Shown: positions 8,694-18,434, numbered from the stretch's first letter. The stretch: 64,000 nucleotides of DNA from an uncultured Rhizobiaceae bacterium (GCA_951813045.1 CATOTF010000002.1:3534001-3598000), one strand, 5' to 3'. Notes: generated from the letters alone by a model not told the origin. Program-made: numbers and translations.

Positions 8694-10172
8694 CTATGGT
8701 GCGGCGGTTTTCATGCGACGCCAAAGCAGATAGCCGACAATCGGCGTCGCAATTAGCAGGGCAAGCATGCCCAGTCGTTCAGTGAACAAGAAGCTTAGTG
8801 GGGATGGTCCGGCCATGGCAACGGTCTGACCGAAAGAGTATTCGAGCGCACTTCCCAAAATAAAGCCCATGACCATGGGCATGACATCAAATTTAGCGGC
8901 CCGCGCCAGCAGTCCGAAGACACCGAATACCACCAGTATCAGGATATCTGTTGTATCTGAGCGGAACACGTACGCACCGGCAAAAGCGAACATGATCACG
9001 ATGGGAACCAGCAGACCGGTCTTGATCGTTACAATACGTGAAAACAAAGGGATCGACAGGTAGCCGATGACCACGAACATCAGGTTCGCTATCACCATGG
9101 CGATCAAAATACCGAACACGACGGTCCCCTGCTCCTCAAAAAGCTGCGGCCCCGGTCTCAGCCCCTGTGCCACAAAAGCGCCGAGCAGAATGGCTGTCAC
9201 ATTGTCACCGGGAATACCAAGCGTCAGCAAAGGAACAAGTGTTGGCCCATTAACAGCGTTATTTGCAGCTTCCGCAGCGGCCACCCCTTCGATCTCCCCC
9301 TCGCCAAAAGTCTCGGGATGCGTTGACGCATTCTTGGCCGCTGAATAACCCATCATTGCCGCTACGACCTGACCAAGCCCGGGCACGATCCCGATGGCTG
9401 TCCCGATCAGTGTTGAGCGACGAATGGTCGGTATACACCGCTTGAATTCCGCTTTGCTCAGCCGCTCGCCCACAAGTTTGGCAAACCCGCCAACTTTTTC
9501 ATTGCGCATGACCGCATAGAACAATTCAGGCAGTGCGAAGACCCCGATCAACATCGGTAAAAGCGGAATGCCGGATTTCAATTCAAACAGGCCAAACGTG
9601 AACCGCTCCACACCCCCGATCGGGTCGGTACCGACCTGCGACAGCCAGAGACCAAAGAGCATCATCACCAGCCCTTTTAAAGGGTTGCTCCTCGATGTTG
9701 CCACAATGATTACCAGACTCATCAAAAGCACCGCAAACAGTTCCGGCGGACCAAACTGCATCACCAGAAACGCGATGGGAAAGATCATCAATATGGTGAA
9801 AATATCGCTGAACGTGTCGCCGATAACAGACGAGAAAAGTGCCACATCGAGCGCCTTGCGGGACTCACCTTTTTGGGTGAGTTTGTAACCGTCAATCGAG
9901 GTAGCGACCGCCGCCCCCGTTCCCGGCATGGAGACCAGAATGGCCGGGATAGAACCGCCAAAAATCCCGCCCTTATAGACACCCAGAAGAAATGGAATAC
10001 CAACCAGCGGGTCCAGAAAAAAGGACAGCGGCAGCAGGATCGCCATCGCCATCAACGTCGTAAAGCCCGGCAAAGCGCCGACAAGCATCCCGGAGAACAG
10101 GCCAATCACAATCATCAGGATCGTGTCCAGACGAAACGCCAGCAAAGCCCCTTCGGCTAATTGCTCGAACAT
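8694..10172 (-). CDS. tctA: Tripartite tricarboxylate transporter large membrane subunit TctA
   Basis: This 492-residue, very hydrophobic permease is the transport subunit of the TTT system and works with TctB and TctC. The characteristic TctA repeats are visible: GALPGFTTLMAMAILLPLSF near residue 32, and in the second half PGLGQVVAAMMGYSAAKNAS and TLGIPGDNVTAILLGAF. Its start codon overlaps the stop of tctB (TAATG), indicating translational coupling. Confidence 0.93.
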   Translation of the reverse strand: MFEQLAEGALLAFRLDTILMIVIGLFSGMLVGALPGFTTLMAMAILLPLSFFLDPLVGIPFLLGVYKGGIFGGSIPAILVSMPGTGAAVATSIDGYKLTQKGESRKALDVALFSSVIGDTFSDIFTILMIFPIAFLVMQFGPPELFAVLLMSLVIIVATSRSNPLKGLVMMLFGLWLSQVGTDPIGGVERFTFGLFELKSGIPLLPMLIGVFALPELFYAVMRNEKVGGFAKLVGERLSKAEFKRCIPTIRRSTLIGTAIGIVPGLGQVVAAMMGYSAAKNASTHPETFGEGEIEGVAAAEAANNAVNGPTLVPLLTLGIPGDNVTAILLGAFVAQGLRPGPQLFEEQGTVVFGILIAMVIANLMFVVIGYLSIPLFSRIVTIKTGLLVPIVIMFAFAGAYVFRSDTTDILILVVFGVFGLLARAAKFDVMPMVMGFILGSALEYSFGQTVAMAGPSPLSFLFTERLGMLALLIATPIVGYLLWRRMKTAAP

Positions 10173-10735
10173 TACGAGCCCTCCTGCGAAACGGCTGGCC
10201 CGGTGTTTGACACGTTGTTTATGATATCAAAAACCCAAGCATACAGGAATTCGATTGAGCTCAGTTCAGGCAGGGACACGGCCAGCCCGCGCGTTGAAAT
10301 AATGTAGAGTGCGATCGGGCTGATGATTGAGACGAGACAAATCTGAACGATCGAGCGATTGCCCGCGATCCAGGCCACCGCGACCATTGATAGGGCCGAC
10401 GAAATAAAAAACCCAAATGGCGCCATGGTCACCGCGTAGAACACCATGACCGCCAGTAACATCACGACACGCAAAACCGCGCCTTCTTCAAAATCTTTTG
10501 CTTCCTTTGCCAGCATTGACCCGCGCAGGGAGTAAAGCAGCGCGATAGCCAAGACAGCCATTGCACCAAGGACGAGCGCTGGAAATAAGGAAGGCGCAAT
10601 GGCGGATAGAGATCGTCCAAACAAAAGCTTGGGTGCCGCCACAAGTTGCGACATGAATGCAAATCCGAGAATTCCAAGAACCGCAAGACCACCGGTCAAC
10701 CAGGCTTCCGCAGTGATGTATTTGATGGTTTTCAC
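10172..10735 (-). CDS. tctB: Tripartite tricarboxylate transporter small membrane subunit TctB
   Basis: The 187-residue protein has four apparent hydrophobic segments and the size of TctB. It is the first gene of the leftward operon tctB-tctA-tctC-racemase-like-osmC. The open frame begins with GTG at 10735, with no strong Shine-Dalgarno sequence. Membership is supported mainly by length, topology and overlap with tctA, since TctB sequences are poorly conserved. Confidence 0.82.
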   Translation of the reverse strand: MKTIKYITAEAWLTGGLAVLGILGFAFMSQLVAAPKLLFGRSLSAIAPSLFPALVLGAMAVLAIALLYSLRGSMLAKEAKDFEEGAVLRVVMLLAVMVFYAVTMAPFGFFISSALSMVAVAWIAGNRSIVQICLVSIISPIALYIISTRGLAVSLPELSSIEFLYAWVFDIINNVSNTGPAVSQEGS

Positions 10736-11053
10736 GTTGACATGGCCTGTAATTCAATTCCCTATTGCAACATCGCCAGATAACAATCTGCGCCACATGG
10801 AACGCAGTTTAAATAATTCCAATCACTCTTCAGCGGCGATATAAATTCGCTTAAGAGCCTTGAATTACGGAAACTCTACTCCCCAGCTTCGCCACCATTT
10901 CAAAAGGATAGTGCAGCCCTTAGTCGCTAGGAAACAACGAATCCTTATGGGCACTAGTTGAATATTTGATGGGGCCAGGGTGCCTCGGCGTTTGACCTAA
11001 CGACCGTAGGAGACAACAACTAAAATGTAGGGAAGCGAACGGAGCCTGGGCGG
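10736..11053. other. Intergenic region between divergent tctB and AEC transporter genes
   Basis: About 320 bases without a convincing gene. It must hold the promoters for the leftward tctBAC operon and the rightward AEC gene. I see no strong inverted repeat, riboswitch-like structure or terminator in it. Confidence 0.5.
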
Positions 11054-11944
11054 ATGTCAATCGAAATCCTGAACATCATCGCCCCGGTATTTGTGGTTGC
11101 AGGGATTGGCTTTTTTCTCGAATTTCGCGGGGCTGGCTTCCACTCCCAATCGCTAAGTCGACTTGCCATGTTGATTGGAACACCATCACTGGTGTTTTCC
11201 TCCCTGACCAGCACGACCCTGCAGGACGAATCTCTTGTTCGCATTGTGACAATTTCTCTGGCTGCGGTTCTGGTGGGCGGCGTTTTGTCTACCGCGGTAC
11301 TTTTCATTTTACGCATGTCGCTGAGATCGTTTCTTTCATCCCTGTCATTGCCCAATGCAGGAAATGCCGGGCTCCCGCTTGTATTTTTCGCCTTCGGTGA
11401 TCCCGGCCTGACGATCGGTGTGGCGTTCTTCTTTATGATCGCACTGGTTCAATACACAGTCGTTCCGGCCATTGTAACGGGTGACCCGGGCCTTCGGAAA
11501 CTGTTGCGTGAACCATTGGTCTGGTCGGTCATGGCAGTGCTACTTTTCAAGTTTACAGAATTTCCGGTCCCGGTTTTCATCGCCAATACGACCGCGCTTA
11601 CGGGCGGGATCATGATCCCGATAATGCTCATCCTGCTGGGAAGCGCACTCGCGCGGCTGAAGGTTCGTGACATCGGGACGTCGGCATTGCTCGGTGGTGT
11701 CAGGTTGATGATCGGCATCGCAACCGGCCTGACAACGGTTATGATCTTTGACCTAGAAGGCGTAGAAGCCGGTGCGATTTTTCTTCTTTGCGCAATGCCC
11801 TCAGCAATGATCACTTACGTCATCGCCGAGCATTATGGGCGCAGCCCGGAGCGTGTGGCCGGACTTGTGGTCAGTTCAACCCTGCTGACTTTCCTCTGCT
11901 TACCATTGCTGGTCAAAGCGGCGATCCATCTGGCCGGACCATAA
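11054..11944 (+). CDS. AEC family transporter (auxin efflux carrier/malate permease type)
   Basis: The 296-residue integral membrane protein has about ten hydrophobic segments. Family features are the N-terminal IIAPVFVVAGIGFFLE stretch, the asparagine-rich LSLPNAGNAGLPLVFFAFG motif near residue 95, and the C-terminal GVEAGAIFLLCAMPSAMITYVIAEHYG. AEC proteins are secondary carriers for organic acids such as malate and malonate, or for auxin-like compounds. It stands alone between the tct operon and the GntR-controlled island. Confidence 0.88.
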   Translation: MSIEILNIIAPVFVVAGIGFFLEFRGAGFHSQSLSRLAMLIGTPSLVFSSLTSTTLQDESLVRIVTISLAAVLVGGVLSTAVLFILRMSLRSFLSSLSLPNAGNAGLPLVFFAFGDPGLTIGVAFFFMIALVQYTVVPAIVTGDPGLRKLLREPLVWSVMAVLLFKFTEFPVPVFIANTTALTGGIMIPIMLILLGSALARLKVRDIGTSALLGGVRLMIGIATGLTTVMIFDLEGVEAGAIFLLCAMPSAMITYVIAEHYGRSPERVAGLVVSSTLLTFLCLPLLVKAAIHLAGP

Positions 11945-12090
11945 AAATATCTTGTCGGTGAAGTTCCAGCGATCCCTTACGTGCTGAGGTGAAGTCCTGC
12001 GCTCATTCGTGAGAACAAATAAGCGCGACACGCGGTGGGAAACCTTCTGGTGTCTGCGCTATTTGAACTCGCCAACAACACGAAGTGGAC

Positions 12091-13011
12091 CTATCGCCTT
12101 AGGCTTTTTACAAATTCTGCAACTGCTTGTCCAACGTCATCCGGTACGTCTTCTTGCAGATAATGGCGTCCCTGCAAGGTGATTTCGGTCTGGTTTTTAA
12201 ACGTTCGGGCATGTTCACGAGCGGCACCGACCAAACCATGTCCCTGATCCGCGTTGATGAAAAGTTTAGGGGTTTCAGACGTGTCCAGCCAATCGGCATA
12301 AGATTTGATAAGCTTATAGTTTTCAGCCGGGTCCCCATCGAATGGGATGTCATTTGGCATCACAATACTGGGCACTCTGGTTCCGCCGGGACGGGTAGAC
12401 GAATAGCGGTACACATCTTTTTCTGTCTCGGATAAATCGCGAATGATACCTTTTTCAAAGAGCATCTGTTCGACAAAAAAGTTGCTCTCCAGCGCCGATT
12501 TTTCACCTTCCGGTGTCCGAAATCGCTTAAAGGCTTCAACGCGTTCCGGTGGTATGTCAGTCCATTTGCGTGGCCTTATCATCGCCTCCATATAGGCAAT
12601 TCCCTGAACTTGCCCGGAAAACCGTGCCGCTCGGTGAAAGCCGACCGCCGCGCCCCAGTCATGGATTACGAATATGACATTCTTCGTCAGGTCCAGGGTC
12701 TCAAAAAAGGCATCAAAATATTCTATATTATCTTTGAAATGGTAAGCGTTGCGCGGCGAGTCTGATGACCAGCCGTGAGCAATGAAGTCCGGCACAATGA
12801 TCCGGCCCAATCCCTGAACATGCGGAACAACATTACGCCATAAGAAAGACGACGTTGGGTTGCCGTGCAAAAAGACAATTGGATCCCCCTCTCCGATATC
12901 TATGTAGGCCATTTCCGCATCCCCGACCTTTACGGCTTTACGTAGATCAGGATTGGCTGTCGAAAACGACTTGGAAGGGTCTTTGGTTGGAAGCTCGGTT
13001 ACATGAGTCAT
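12091..13011 (-). CDS. Haloalkane dehalogenase-like alpha/beta hydrolase
   Basis: The 306-residue protein resembles DhaA/LinB-type haloalkane dehalogenases (EC 3.8.1.5), which release halide and an alcohol from haloalkanes in the cytosol. All five catalytic residues of subfamily II appear in place: halide-binding Asn51 in HGNPTSSFLWRN, nucleophile Asp118 and halide-binding Trp119 in HDWG, the acid Glu142 in QGIAYMEAM, and His283 in GRHYLQED. It is the last gene of the long leftward run that begins at the zinc dehydrogenase, 37 bases after the HIBADH-like gene. An epoxide hydrolase or another hydrolase is less likely because the Asn/Trp halide pair is kept. Confidence 0.88.
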   Translation of the reverse strand: MTHVTELPTKDPSKSFSTANPDLRKAVKVGDAEMAYIDIGEGDPIVFLHGNPTSSFLWRNVVPHVQGLGRIIVPDFIAHGWSSDSPRNAYHFKDNIEYFDAFFETLDLTKNVIFVIHDWGAAVGFHRAARFSGQVQGIAYMEAMIRPRKWTDIPPERVEAFKRFRTPEGEKSALESNFFVEQMLFEKGIIRDLSETEKDVYRYSSTRPGGTRVPSIVMPNDIPFDGDPAENYKLIKSYADWLDTSETPKLFINADQGHGLVGAAREHARTFKNQTEITLQGRHYLQEDVPDDVGQAVAEFVKSLRR

Positions 13012-13048
13012 TCGCTTATCCTTTCCTATTTAATAATTGCAATATGCA

Positions 13049-13909
13049 TCAGTCTTTCGCCATCCGCGCCACCGCCAGGAACACGGCAGAATTATCGAGA
13101 TCGCTGTCGCCCGCTTGTTCAGCGTTCTCCATCACTTCGAGGTAGCGGTTGACCATCGGCATGTTTCCATGCCCGTTGCGGGCGGCCATTTCGCGGATCA
13201 GTTTAAAATCTTTTTGAGATTGCGCTATCCGGCCGAGCGGCGTGAAATTGCGCTCGACCATCATTGGTCCTTTTGCGGCCATCACGTTGGATCGTGCGGC
13301 AGACCCCAACGCCGTTTGCAGGTAAGTCTCTGGATCAAGGCCCAGCGCCTCAGCAAACACGAGCCCTTCGGCAACGGCGGCCCGGTTCAACCCAAGAACA
13401 CAATTGATCGCAAGTTTTGTCTTGTTTCCATTTCCGATAGCACCGACACGCTCACGATTTGGTGAAATTGCGTCGGCAATCTCTTCAAAAGCATCAAGCC
13501 CCACTGGATCACCAGCGAGCAGAAGGAGTGCGGTGCCTTGTTGCACCTGCAAGCTTGTTCCTGAGATTGGCGCTTCAACGAGCGCAATCGAGCGCTCACG
13601 GGCGGTCTGTTCCAACTCAATAATCTGGTCCGGGTCGCACGTGCTCATCGTGACAAGAACCTTGCCGGTATTATCGCGGGACGCTGCAATCACATCCGCC
13701 AATTGTTCGGTGCTGAATACGGCGGAGAGAATGATATCGCTTTGCCACACCGCATCGGGTTCCGCCGGTGTCCCGCCCGCATCCTGCAAGATTGTTGCGC
13801 GCGAATTATCGACATCATAGCCGACCACATAGTGACCTGCCGCCAACAGGCGTTCCGCCAGCGCTGTGCCTATCAATCCCAATCCGAAAATGCCGATAGT
13901 TTTTGCCAT
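13049..13909 (-). CDS. NAD(P)-dependent 3-hydroxyisobutyrate dehydrogenase-family oxidoreductase
   Basis: The 286-residue beta-hydroxyacid dehydrogenase has an N-terminal Rossmann motif GLGLIGTALAERL and the family substrate-binding loop EAPISGTSLQVQQGTALLLL near residue 117. The catalytic lysine sits in GNKTKLAINC, followed by an all-helical C-terminal domain. Members oxidise 3-hydroxyisobutyrate, tartronate semialdehyde or similar acids, or reduce semialdehydes. It lies six bases downstream of the Gfo/Idh/MocA gene, so the two are cotranscribed. Confidence 0.9.
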   Translation of the reverse strand: MAKTIGIFGLGLIGTALAERLLAAGHYVVGYDVDNSRATILQDAGGTPAEPDAVWQSDIILSAVFSTEQLADVIAASRDNTGKVLVTMSTCDPDQIIELEQTARERSIALVEAPISGTSLQVQQGTALLLLAGDPVGLDAFEEIADAISPNRERVGAIGNGNKTKLAINCVLGLNRAAVAEGLVFAEALGLDPETYLQTALGSAARSNVMAAKGPMMVERNFTPLGRIAQSQKDFKLIREMAARNGHGNMPMVNRYLEVMENAEQAGDSDLDNSAVFLAVARMAKD

Positions 13910-13915
13910 GGAAAT

Positions 13916-14989
13916 CTACCTTGCCGCTTTCAGGTCGGCCAATTTCGAAATCGAATAGTTCGACAAGGGAAGCGAGATCGGCTCACCACAATCTGCTGAA
14001 AGGTCGGCGGCTGAATAGGCTTCCATCACCTGACGGGCATGAGCCGGTTCAACCATCACAGGTCCGTCCTTCAATACCGCCTCAAGAAAATGGATTGTCT
14101 CCGGGCCCATCTGGCCCGCAAACACGTGGTCAACATGTTCACCGGGCATGGTCGACATCGGGTATTGAGTGCCGCCAGATACGGTGTTCAACCAGTGGTC
14201 GCGTGCGGTGTCGTCCAGAATCAAGGCCCCTTCGGTGCCGGTGATCTCTATCCAGGTTCCGCAATAATTCGGGTAGCTTGGCGGCAGGTTCCAGCCGCCA
14301 CCAACGACGACCAGTGTGCCGTCATCCATCGTCACCGTCGACCACATGCAATCGTAGGACCCGTTCAACTCCTTCATATAGCCATAGGCCCCCTGGGAGT
14401 AGACCTTTACTGGCTTGGCCGGTTCCAGAAGCCAGAAGACAAAATCGAGATCATGGGTGGATTCCATTGCAGCAGGCGAGAGCTTCACGCGGTTTGCGAT
14501 CTTTTTACCGAGGTTTCTCGAAAGGTGGCGGCTGACCATGACATTGACCACATTGCCCAACTTGCCCTCGGCGATGGATTTTTTGGCATAGGCGATTTTG
14601 GGATTGAACCGCTGCGAATAACCAATTGTGAACTTCACCCTGTTGGACTTCGCCAGTGCAATCAGTTCATCGGCCTCCCAGAACTCCAGTGCAATGGGCT
14701 TTTCAAGAAGCACGTGTTTACCCGCTTTCAGGCAATCCCGGGCGATGGGGTAATGGGTCTGCTCCGGCGTTGTGGAGATATAGACCACGGAGATGGCGGG
14801 ATTGGCAACGATGTCCTGGTAGTCGAGCGTTGCCGTTGCAGGATTGGTCAACGCACGAACTTCCTCCAACCGCTCGGGGAGAATTTCACATATATGCAAC
14901 TTGTCGACTAATGCAGATTTGGCCAAAGTTTCTGCCCGAATTCCGCCGCACCAGCCGGTCCCGATCACCGCCACTTCTGTTGTCACCAT
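13916..14989 (-). CDS. Gfo/Idh/MocA family oxidoreductase
   Basis: The 357-residue protein has the NAD-binding motif VIGTGWCGG near residue 9, and the invariant lysine in LLEKPIAL near residue 96. The helix with the active-site histidine region is STHDLDFVFWLLE. It acts as a dehydrogenase of a polyol or sugar-like compound. It sits between quinone oxidoreductase and the HIBADH-like gene in the leftward GntR-associated run. It is the second of three divergent paralogues in the window, so each probably serves its own substrate. Confidence 0.9.
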   Translation of the reverse strand: MVTTEVAVIGTGWCGGIRAETLAKSALVDKLHICEILPERLEEVRALTNPATATLDYQDIVANPAISVVYISTTPEQTHYPIARDCLKAGKHVLLEKPIALEFWEADELIALAKSNRVKFTIGYSQRFNPKIAYAKKSIAEGKLGNVVNVMVSRHLSRNLGKKIANRVKLSPAAMESTHDLDFVFWLLEPAKPVKVYSQGAYGYMKELNGSYDCMWSTVTMDDGTLVVVGGGWNLPPSYPNYCGTWIEITGTEGALILDDTARDHWLNTVSGGTQYPMSTMPGEHVDHVFAGQMGPETIHFLEAVLKDGPVMVEPAHARQVMEAYSAADLSADCGEPISLPLSNYSISKLADLKAAR

Positions 14990-15081
14990 GCCATAATTCC
15001 CGTTTAGTCAGTCAACCAATGATCCCGATCAGTTAACGTATCCAGAAGTTGTCAGCCAACAATTATTACTTATGCCCGTCA

Positions 15082-16056
15082 TCACGGCAGGAAGATTGTG
15101 GAACCTGTCGTCACCCCGGCCTCCAGATCAGTGTGAGCCGCTACAATTTCGCTCAACGGTCGGCGCTGATCGATATTTATTGTAACATGGCCATCATGGA
15201 TCATCTCGAAAACCCGGCTCGCCGAATGCTCCAGATCAGGCCGTGGCCCGACATAATTTGCAAGCGTCGGGCGAGTAAAATAAAGCGACCCGGCCTTTTG
15301 CAGAAGGCCCGGTTCCACTGGCGGTGCGTTGCCTGTTGTTGATCCAAAGGAAACGAACACTCCGTAGGTAGCGAGGCAGGCAATCGAGGTTTCAAAAGTT
15401 GCCTTGCCGATACTGTCATAGACAACAGGAACGCCCGCGCCGCCGGTGATCTCTTTGACACGTGCGGCGATGTCTTCGGACTTGCGATCAATCGCATGGG
15501 CGTAACCCAGATCCAATGCCCGTTGACAATTATCGGCTCCTGAAGTCACGCCGATCATTTCCGCCCGAAGACGCTTGCCCCATTGGCCCGCAATCTGACC
15601 GACGCCACCGGACGCGGCAAAAAACAGAACCTTGTCCCCCGGCTGCACCTTGTAAGTCCGCTCCAGCAGATATTCAGCCGTCATGCCTTTCAACATTGCA
15701 GCCGCCGCAATATCGTTCGAAATCCCGTCGGGAATTTTAACAAGGCGTGCCGCTGGTGCATTGCGATGGGACGCATAAGCCCCCAACACACCACCGTAAA
15801 CAACCCGGTCGCCGACAGATAAACCTGTGACCCCATTCCCGACCTCGACGATTTCACCTGCAGCCTCAAGCCCTAACGGGCTTGGCGTTTCCAGCGGATA
15901 ATGACCGGAGCGCTGGTACACATCCATATAGTTCAACCCGATGGCGGTTTGACGGATTTGCACCTCGCCCTCTCCAGGCGGCGGCAGGTCAACGGTCTTT
16001 AATTCCATGACATCAGCCGCACCGTGTTGGGCGATAATTACCTGTTCGATTTCCAT
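15082..16056 (-). CDS. NADPH:quinone oxidoreductase-type zinc-free medium-chain dehydrogenase
   Basis: The 324-residue protein matches the quinone reductase (QOR, zeta-crystallin) branch of the MDR superfamily. It starts MEIEQVIIAQHGAADVMELK, carries the GLNYMDVYQRSGHYPL segment, and uses the NADPH-binding motif FAASGGVGQIAGQWGKRL near residue 147. It lacks the cysteines of a structural zinc site. Such enzymes reduce quinones or activated alkenes. Eleven bases separate it from the upstream DUF1330 gene, which indicates an operon. Confidence 0.92.
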   Translation of the reverse strand: MEIEQVIIAQHGAADVMELKTVDLPPPGEGEVQIRQTAIGLNYMDVYQRSGHYPLETPSPLGLEAAGEIVEVGNGVTGLSVGDRVVYGGVLGAYASHRNAPAARLVKIPDGISNDIAAAAMLKGMTAEYLLERTYKVQPGDKVLFFAASGGVGQIAGQWGKRLRAEMIGVTSGADNCQRALDLGYAHAIDRKSEDIAARVKEITGGAGVPVVYDSIGKATFETSIACLATYGVFVSFGSTTGNAPPVEPGLLQKAGSLYFTRPTLANYVGPRPDLEHSASRVFEMIHDGHVTINIDQRRPLSEIVAAHTDLEAGVTTGSTIFLP

Positions 16057-16067
16057 TCCGGTTCTCT

Positions 16068-16373
16068 CTATTTTGTTGCGTCGCCGCTTTCCACAACGAC
16101 AGTCTGGACTTCGCCTGCGCCATTGGCCCGGCGAAATGCTGCCGCAGCCTCATATTCGTCCGACTTAAAGCACGTCGTGCCAGCCTCCAATGTTGGAAAC
16201 TCGATAACTACAAAGCGCTCAAAGTGTTCGGGGCCTTCCATGATCTCGTAATTGCCGCCCCGCGCCAGCACCTTGCCGCCGTGTTTCTTGATAATGGCGG
16301 GGACGAGGTCTGTGTAACGTTTGTACTCAACAGGGTCGTTGATTTTAGAACGTGCGATCCAATAGGCTGGCAT
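16068..16373 (-). CDS. DUF1330 family protein
   Basis: A 101-residue DUF1330 protein with a ferredoxin-like (dimeric alpha/beta barrel) pattern: MPAYWIARSKINDPVEYKRY, GGKVLARGGNYEIMEG, RFVVIEFPTLEAGTTCFKS. The fold is shared with small heme- or intermediate-binding enzymes, but the family has no settled reaction. It often accompanies catabolic genes, as here between the TRAP permease and quinone oxidoreductase. Confidence 0.88.
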   Translation of the reverse strand: MPAYWIARSKINDPVEYKRYTDLVPAIIKKHGGKVLARGGNYEIMEGPEHFERFVVIEFPTLEAGTTCFKSDEYEAAAAFRRANGAGEVQTVVVESGDATK

Positions 16374-16431
16374 GGGGTTAATCCTTGTTATGTTTGATTA
16401 TCATTACGTCATTGCTTCGTGCAGTGGATCG

Positions 16432-17832
16432 CTAAAATAATCGGTTTGGGAGATAGGTGGCAATTTCCTGGAAATTGATGATCAGGATCATGCATATCAG
16501 CATGATTATCCAATAAGGTGTCGAGCTTTTGAATATGGGGACGACACTCATGTCCGGTTCGATTTCATGGATCGATGACTTCACGGTATAGACCAATAAT
16601 CCGAAGGGCGGCGTCAACAGCCCCGCTTCGATAGCGATAATGCCGATGATGGCAAAGGCAATTGGATCATAACCAATTTGGACGGCGATGGGCGCAAAAA
16701 TCGCGGCGGTCAAAAGCATGATGGAAATTGAATCAACAACCATTCCCAATGCAAACCAGATCAGAACCATAACGCTGATAATCATCCAGGGTTCCATGCC
16801 GGAATTTAGAAAGACACCTTCAATGGCATTGGCCAGACCGGTCATGGCAAGCGTCCGGGAATAGAGCGACGCGGCGATGAGCAGCAAGAGGATCGGTGCA
16901 GAAGTTCGCCCAACCAGCAATATGGAATCGATTATGTCTCGAAACCGCATACCCTTGATAATACCCATGACCAAGCCGATAAGCGCGCCCGCGGCGGCGC
17001 CCTCTGTCGGCGTAAATATGCCAAACCAAATACCGCCCAGGACAGCGACAATGACAACGATAATGCCGGTCAAGCTGATCAAAAACTGGATGTTTGTGAC
17101 CTCATCTTCATCCGCTACGTTTGGTTTATTTATGGAAGGCGTTTCCTCAGCACTTGTTCCAATGCCCACCGTGGCCGGCCGCAGTATCGCCATGCCCACT
17201 ACGTAAAGCACAAACAGGCTTGCCAATAACAGGCCGGGGAAGATGCCGGCAGCAAAAATCCGACCGATGGATTGTTCGGTTAAGATGCCCCAAACGATCA
17301 TCAGCACGGAGGGTGGGATCAGCATACCCAGGCAACTTGACCCCGCTACTGTGCCCAAGGCAAAACCTTTGTGATAACCAAAGCGTTTCATTTCCGGATA
17401 GGCGATGCGCGAAAATGCGGCAGCCGAAGCGATGCTAACGCCGGTTACAAATGAGAACAGCGCATTGCCCGCAATCGTGGCAATTGCTAACCGCCCGGGC
17501 AATCGGCGCAGTAACCTGTTGAGGCCACGATAAACATCTGTGACAATACCGGACTTGCCGATAAATTCGCCCATCAGCATAAAAAGCGGAATAACCGCAA
17601 ATACATAAGCGCGGATAGCCTCATAGGCAGTCGCGGCCAACATGCGTTGGACGGTACTGAAGGCGTAGCTGTCGGCCCCGGTCACCAGAAATATTCCAAG
17701 TGCGCTGGTCATGCCGAGTGCGATGGCGATATGGACACCGATTGCCACCAGGCCCACCAGACTAACAATCAGCAAAACGGCAGTGTTGACTTCGAACAAA
17801 GGGCTATTCTCTCTTGTTGCCAATATCAGCAA
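16432..17832 (-). CDS. dctM: TRAP transporter large permease DctM
   Basis: This 466-residue membrane protein is the 12-segment transport subunit of a DctPQM system. Family marks are VIPLFMLMGEFIGKSGI near residue 81, the ASAAAFSRIAYPEMKRFGYHKGFALG segment, and LIPPSVLMIVWGILTEQSIGR. The open frame starts at TTG; a TTG twelve codons in, behind AAGAGAG, is an alternative start. It follows the DctQ gene by 21 bases and completes a full TRAP set in the order dctP-dctQ-dctM. Confidence 0.92.
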   Translation of the reverse strand: MLILATRENSPLFEVNTAVLLIVSLVGLVAIGVHIAIALGMTSALGIFLVTGADSYAFSTVQRMLAATAYEAIRAYVFAVIPLFMLMGEFIGKSGIVTDVYRGLNRLLRRLPGRLAIATIAGNALFSFVTGVSIASAAAFSRIAYPEMKRFGYHKGFALGTVAGSSCLGMLIPPSVLMIVWGILTEQSIGRIFAAGIFPGLLLASLFVLYVVGMAILRPATVGIGTSAEETPSINKPNVADEDEVTNIQFLISLTGIIVVIVAVLGGIWFGIFTPTEGAAAGALIGLVMGIIKGMRFRDIIDSILLVGRTSAPILLLLIAASLYSRTLAMTGLANAIEGVFLNSGMEPWMIISVMVLIWFALGMVVDSISIMLLTAAIFAPIAVQIGYDPIAFAIIGIIAIEAGLLTPPFGLLVYTVKSSIHEIEPDMSVVPIFKSSTPYWIIMLICMILIINFQEIATYLPNRLF

Positions 17833-17853
17833 GTGGTGGTGCGTATTGACCTT

Positions 17854-18354
17854 TTAATCGGAGTCCAGGCTATTCGGCTTAAAGACGTCAATATAGGCCA
17901 AAACCAGGTAATTGATCATGGCCAGGCCGCTGCCAATCAATACGGTCCAGCGCGCCGGCCACGAAGGCACACGCAATGCGCCTTCGCCCTCAAATTCGCC
18001 TTCGACGTAAGACAACACACTCTCCTCCCATCCGCCGGTAATAATCATCAGGAAGAACGCAGCTCCCAAAAGATAACCAATAGCGAGAAATATCCGCTGG
18101 ACGACCTCCGGCAAATGAACCACTAGAAAATCAGCTTTGAGCATGGAGCGGCTACGAATGGCGTAGCCTGCCTGTAGGAAAACAATTATTACAATAGAGG
18201 CGGCGACGATTTCTGCAGTCCCGTAAATTGGCGACTCGAAAACTGACCGGCCTATGATGTTCCCCATCACTAATATTGACAGACCAAAGGCCCACGTGGC
18301 GGCGGCGACCATCAAGAACTTCGATAAACGATCACTAAAGGTAATGAGTGACAT
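17854..18354 (-). CDS. dctQ: TRAP transporter small permease DctQ
   Basis: The 166-residue protein has four hydrophobic segments and the usual DctQ size. The family pattern IIVFLQAGYAIRSRSMLKADFLV shows the conserved small-permease loop. It joins DctM to form the membrane complex that imports a carboxylate delivered by DctP, driven by sodium. It lies between dctP and dctM on the minus strand; a strong inverted repeat separates it from dctP. Confidence 0.88.
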   Translation of the reverse strand: MSLITFSDRLSKFLMVAAATWAFGLSILVMGNIIGRSVFESPIYGTAEIVAASIVIIVFLQAGYAIRSRSMLKADFLVVHLPEVVQRIFLAIGYLLGAAFFLMIITGGWEESVLSYVEGEFEGEGALRVPSWPARWTVLIGSGLAMINYLVLAYIDVFKPNSLDSD

Positions 18355-18398
18355 TTTGTCTCTTTTGGGTGGTCAATTGAAATCGTATTTTGAGTGTT

Positions 18399-18434
18399 CC
18401 CGGCTGAAGTCCAAACGTATTGATTTCAGCCGGG
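18399..18434 (-). promoter_or_regulatory. Intercistronic hairpin between dctP and dctQ
   Basis: The arms CCCGGCTGAA and TTCAGCCGGG pair perfectly over ten base pairs, with a 16-base loop. It lies 38 bases past the dctP stop and 44 before dctQ. No T-run follows, so it is more likely an mRNA stabiliser or attenuator that keeps binding-protein levels above permease levels than a full terminator. Confidence 0.7.
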
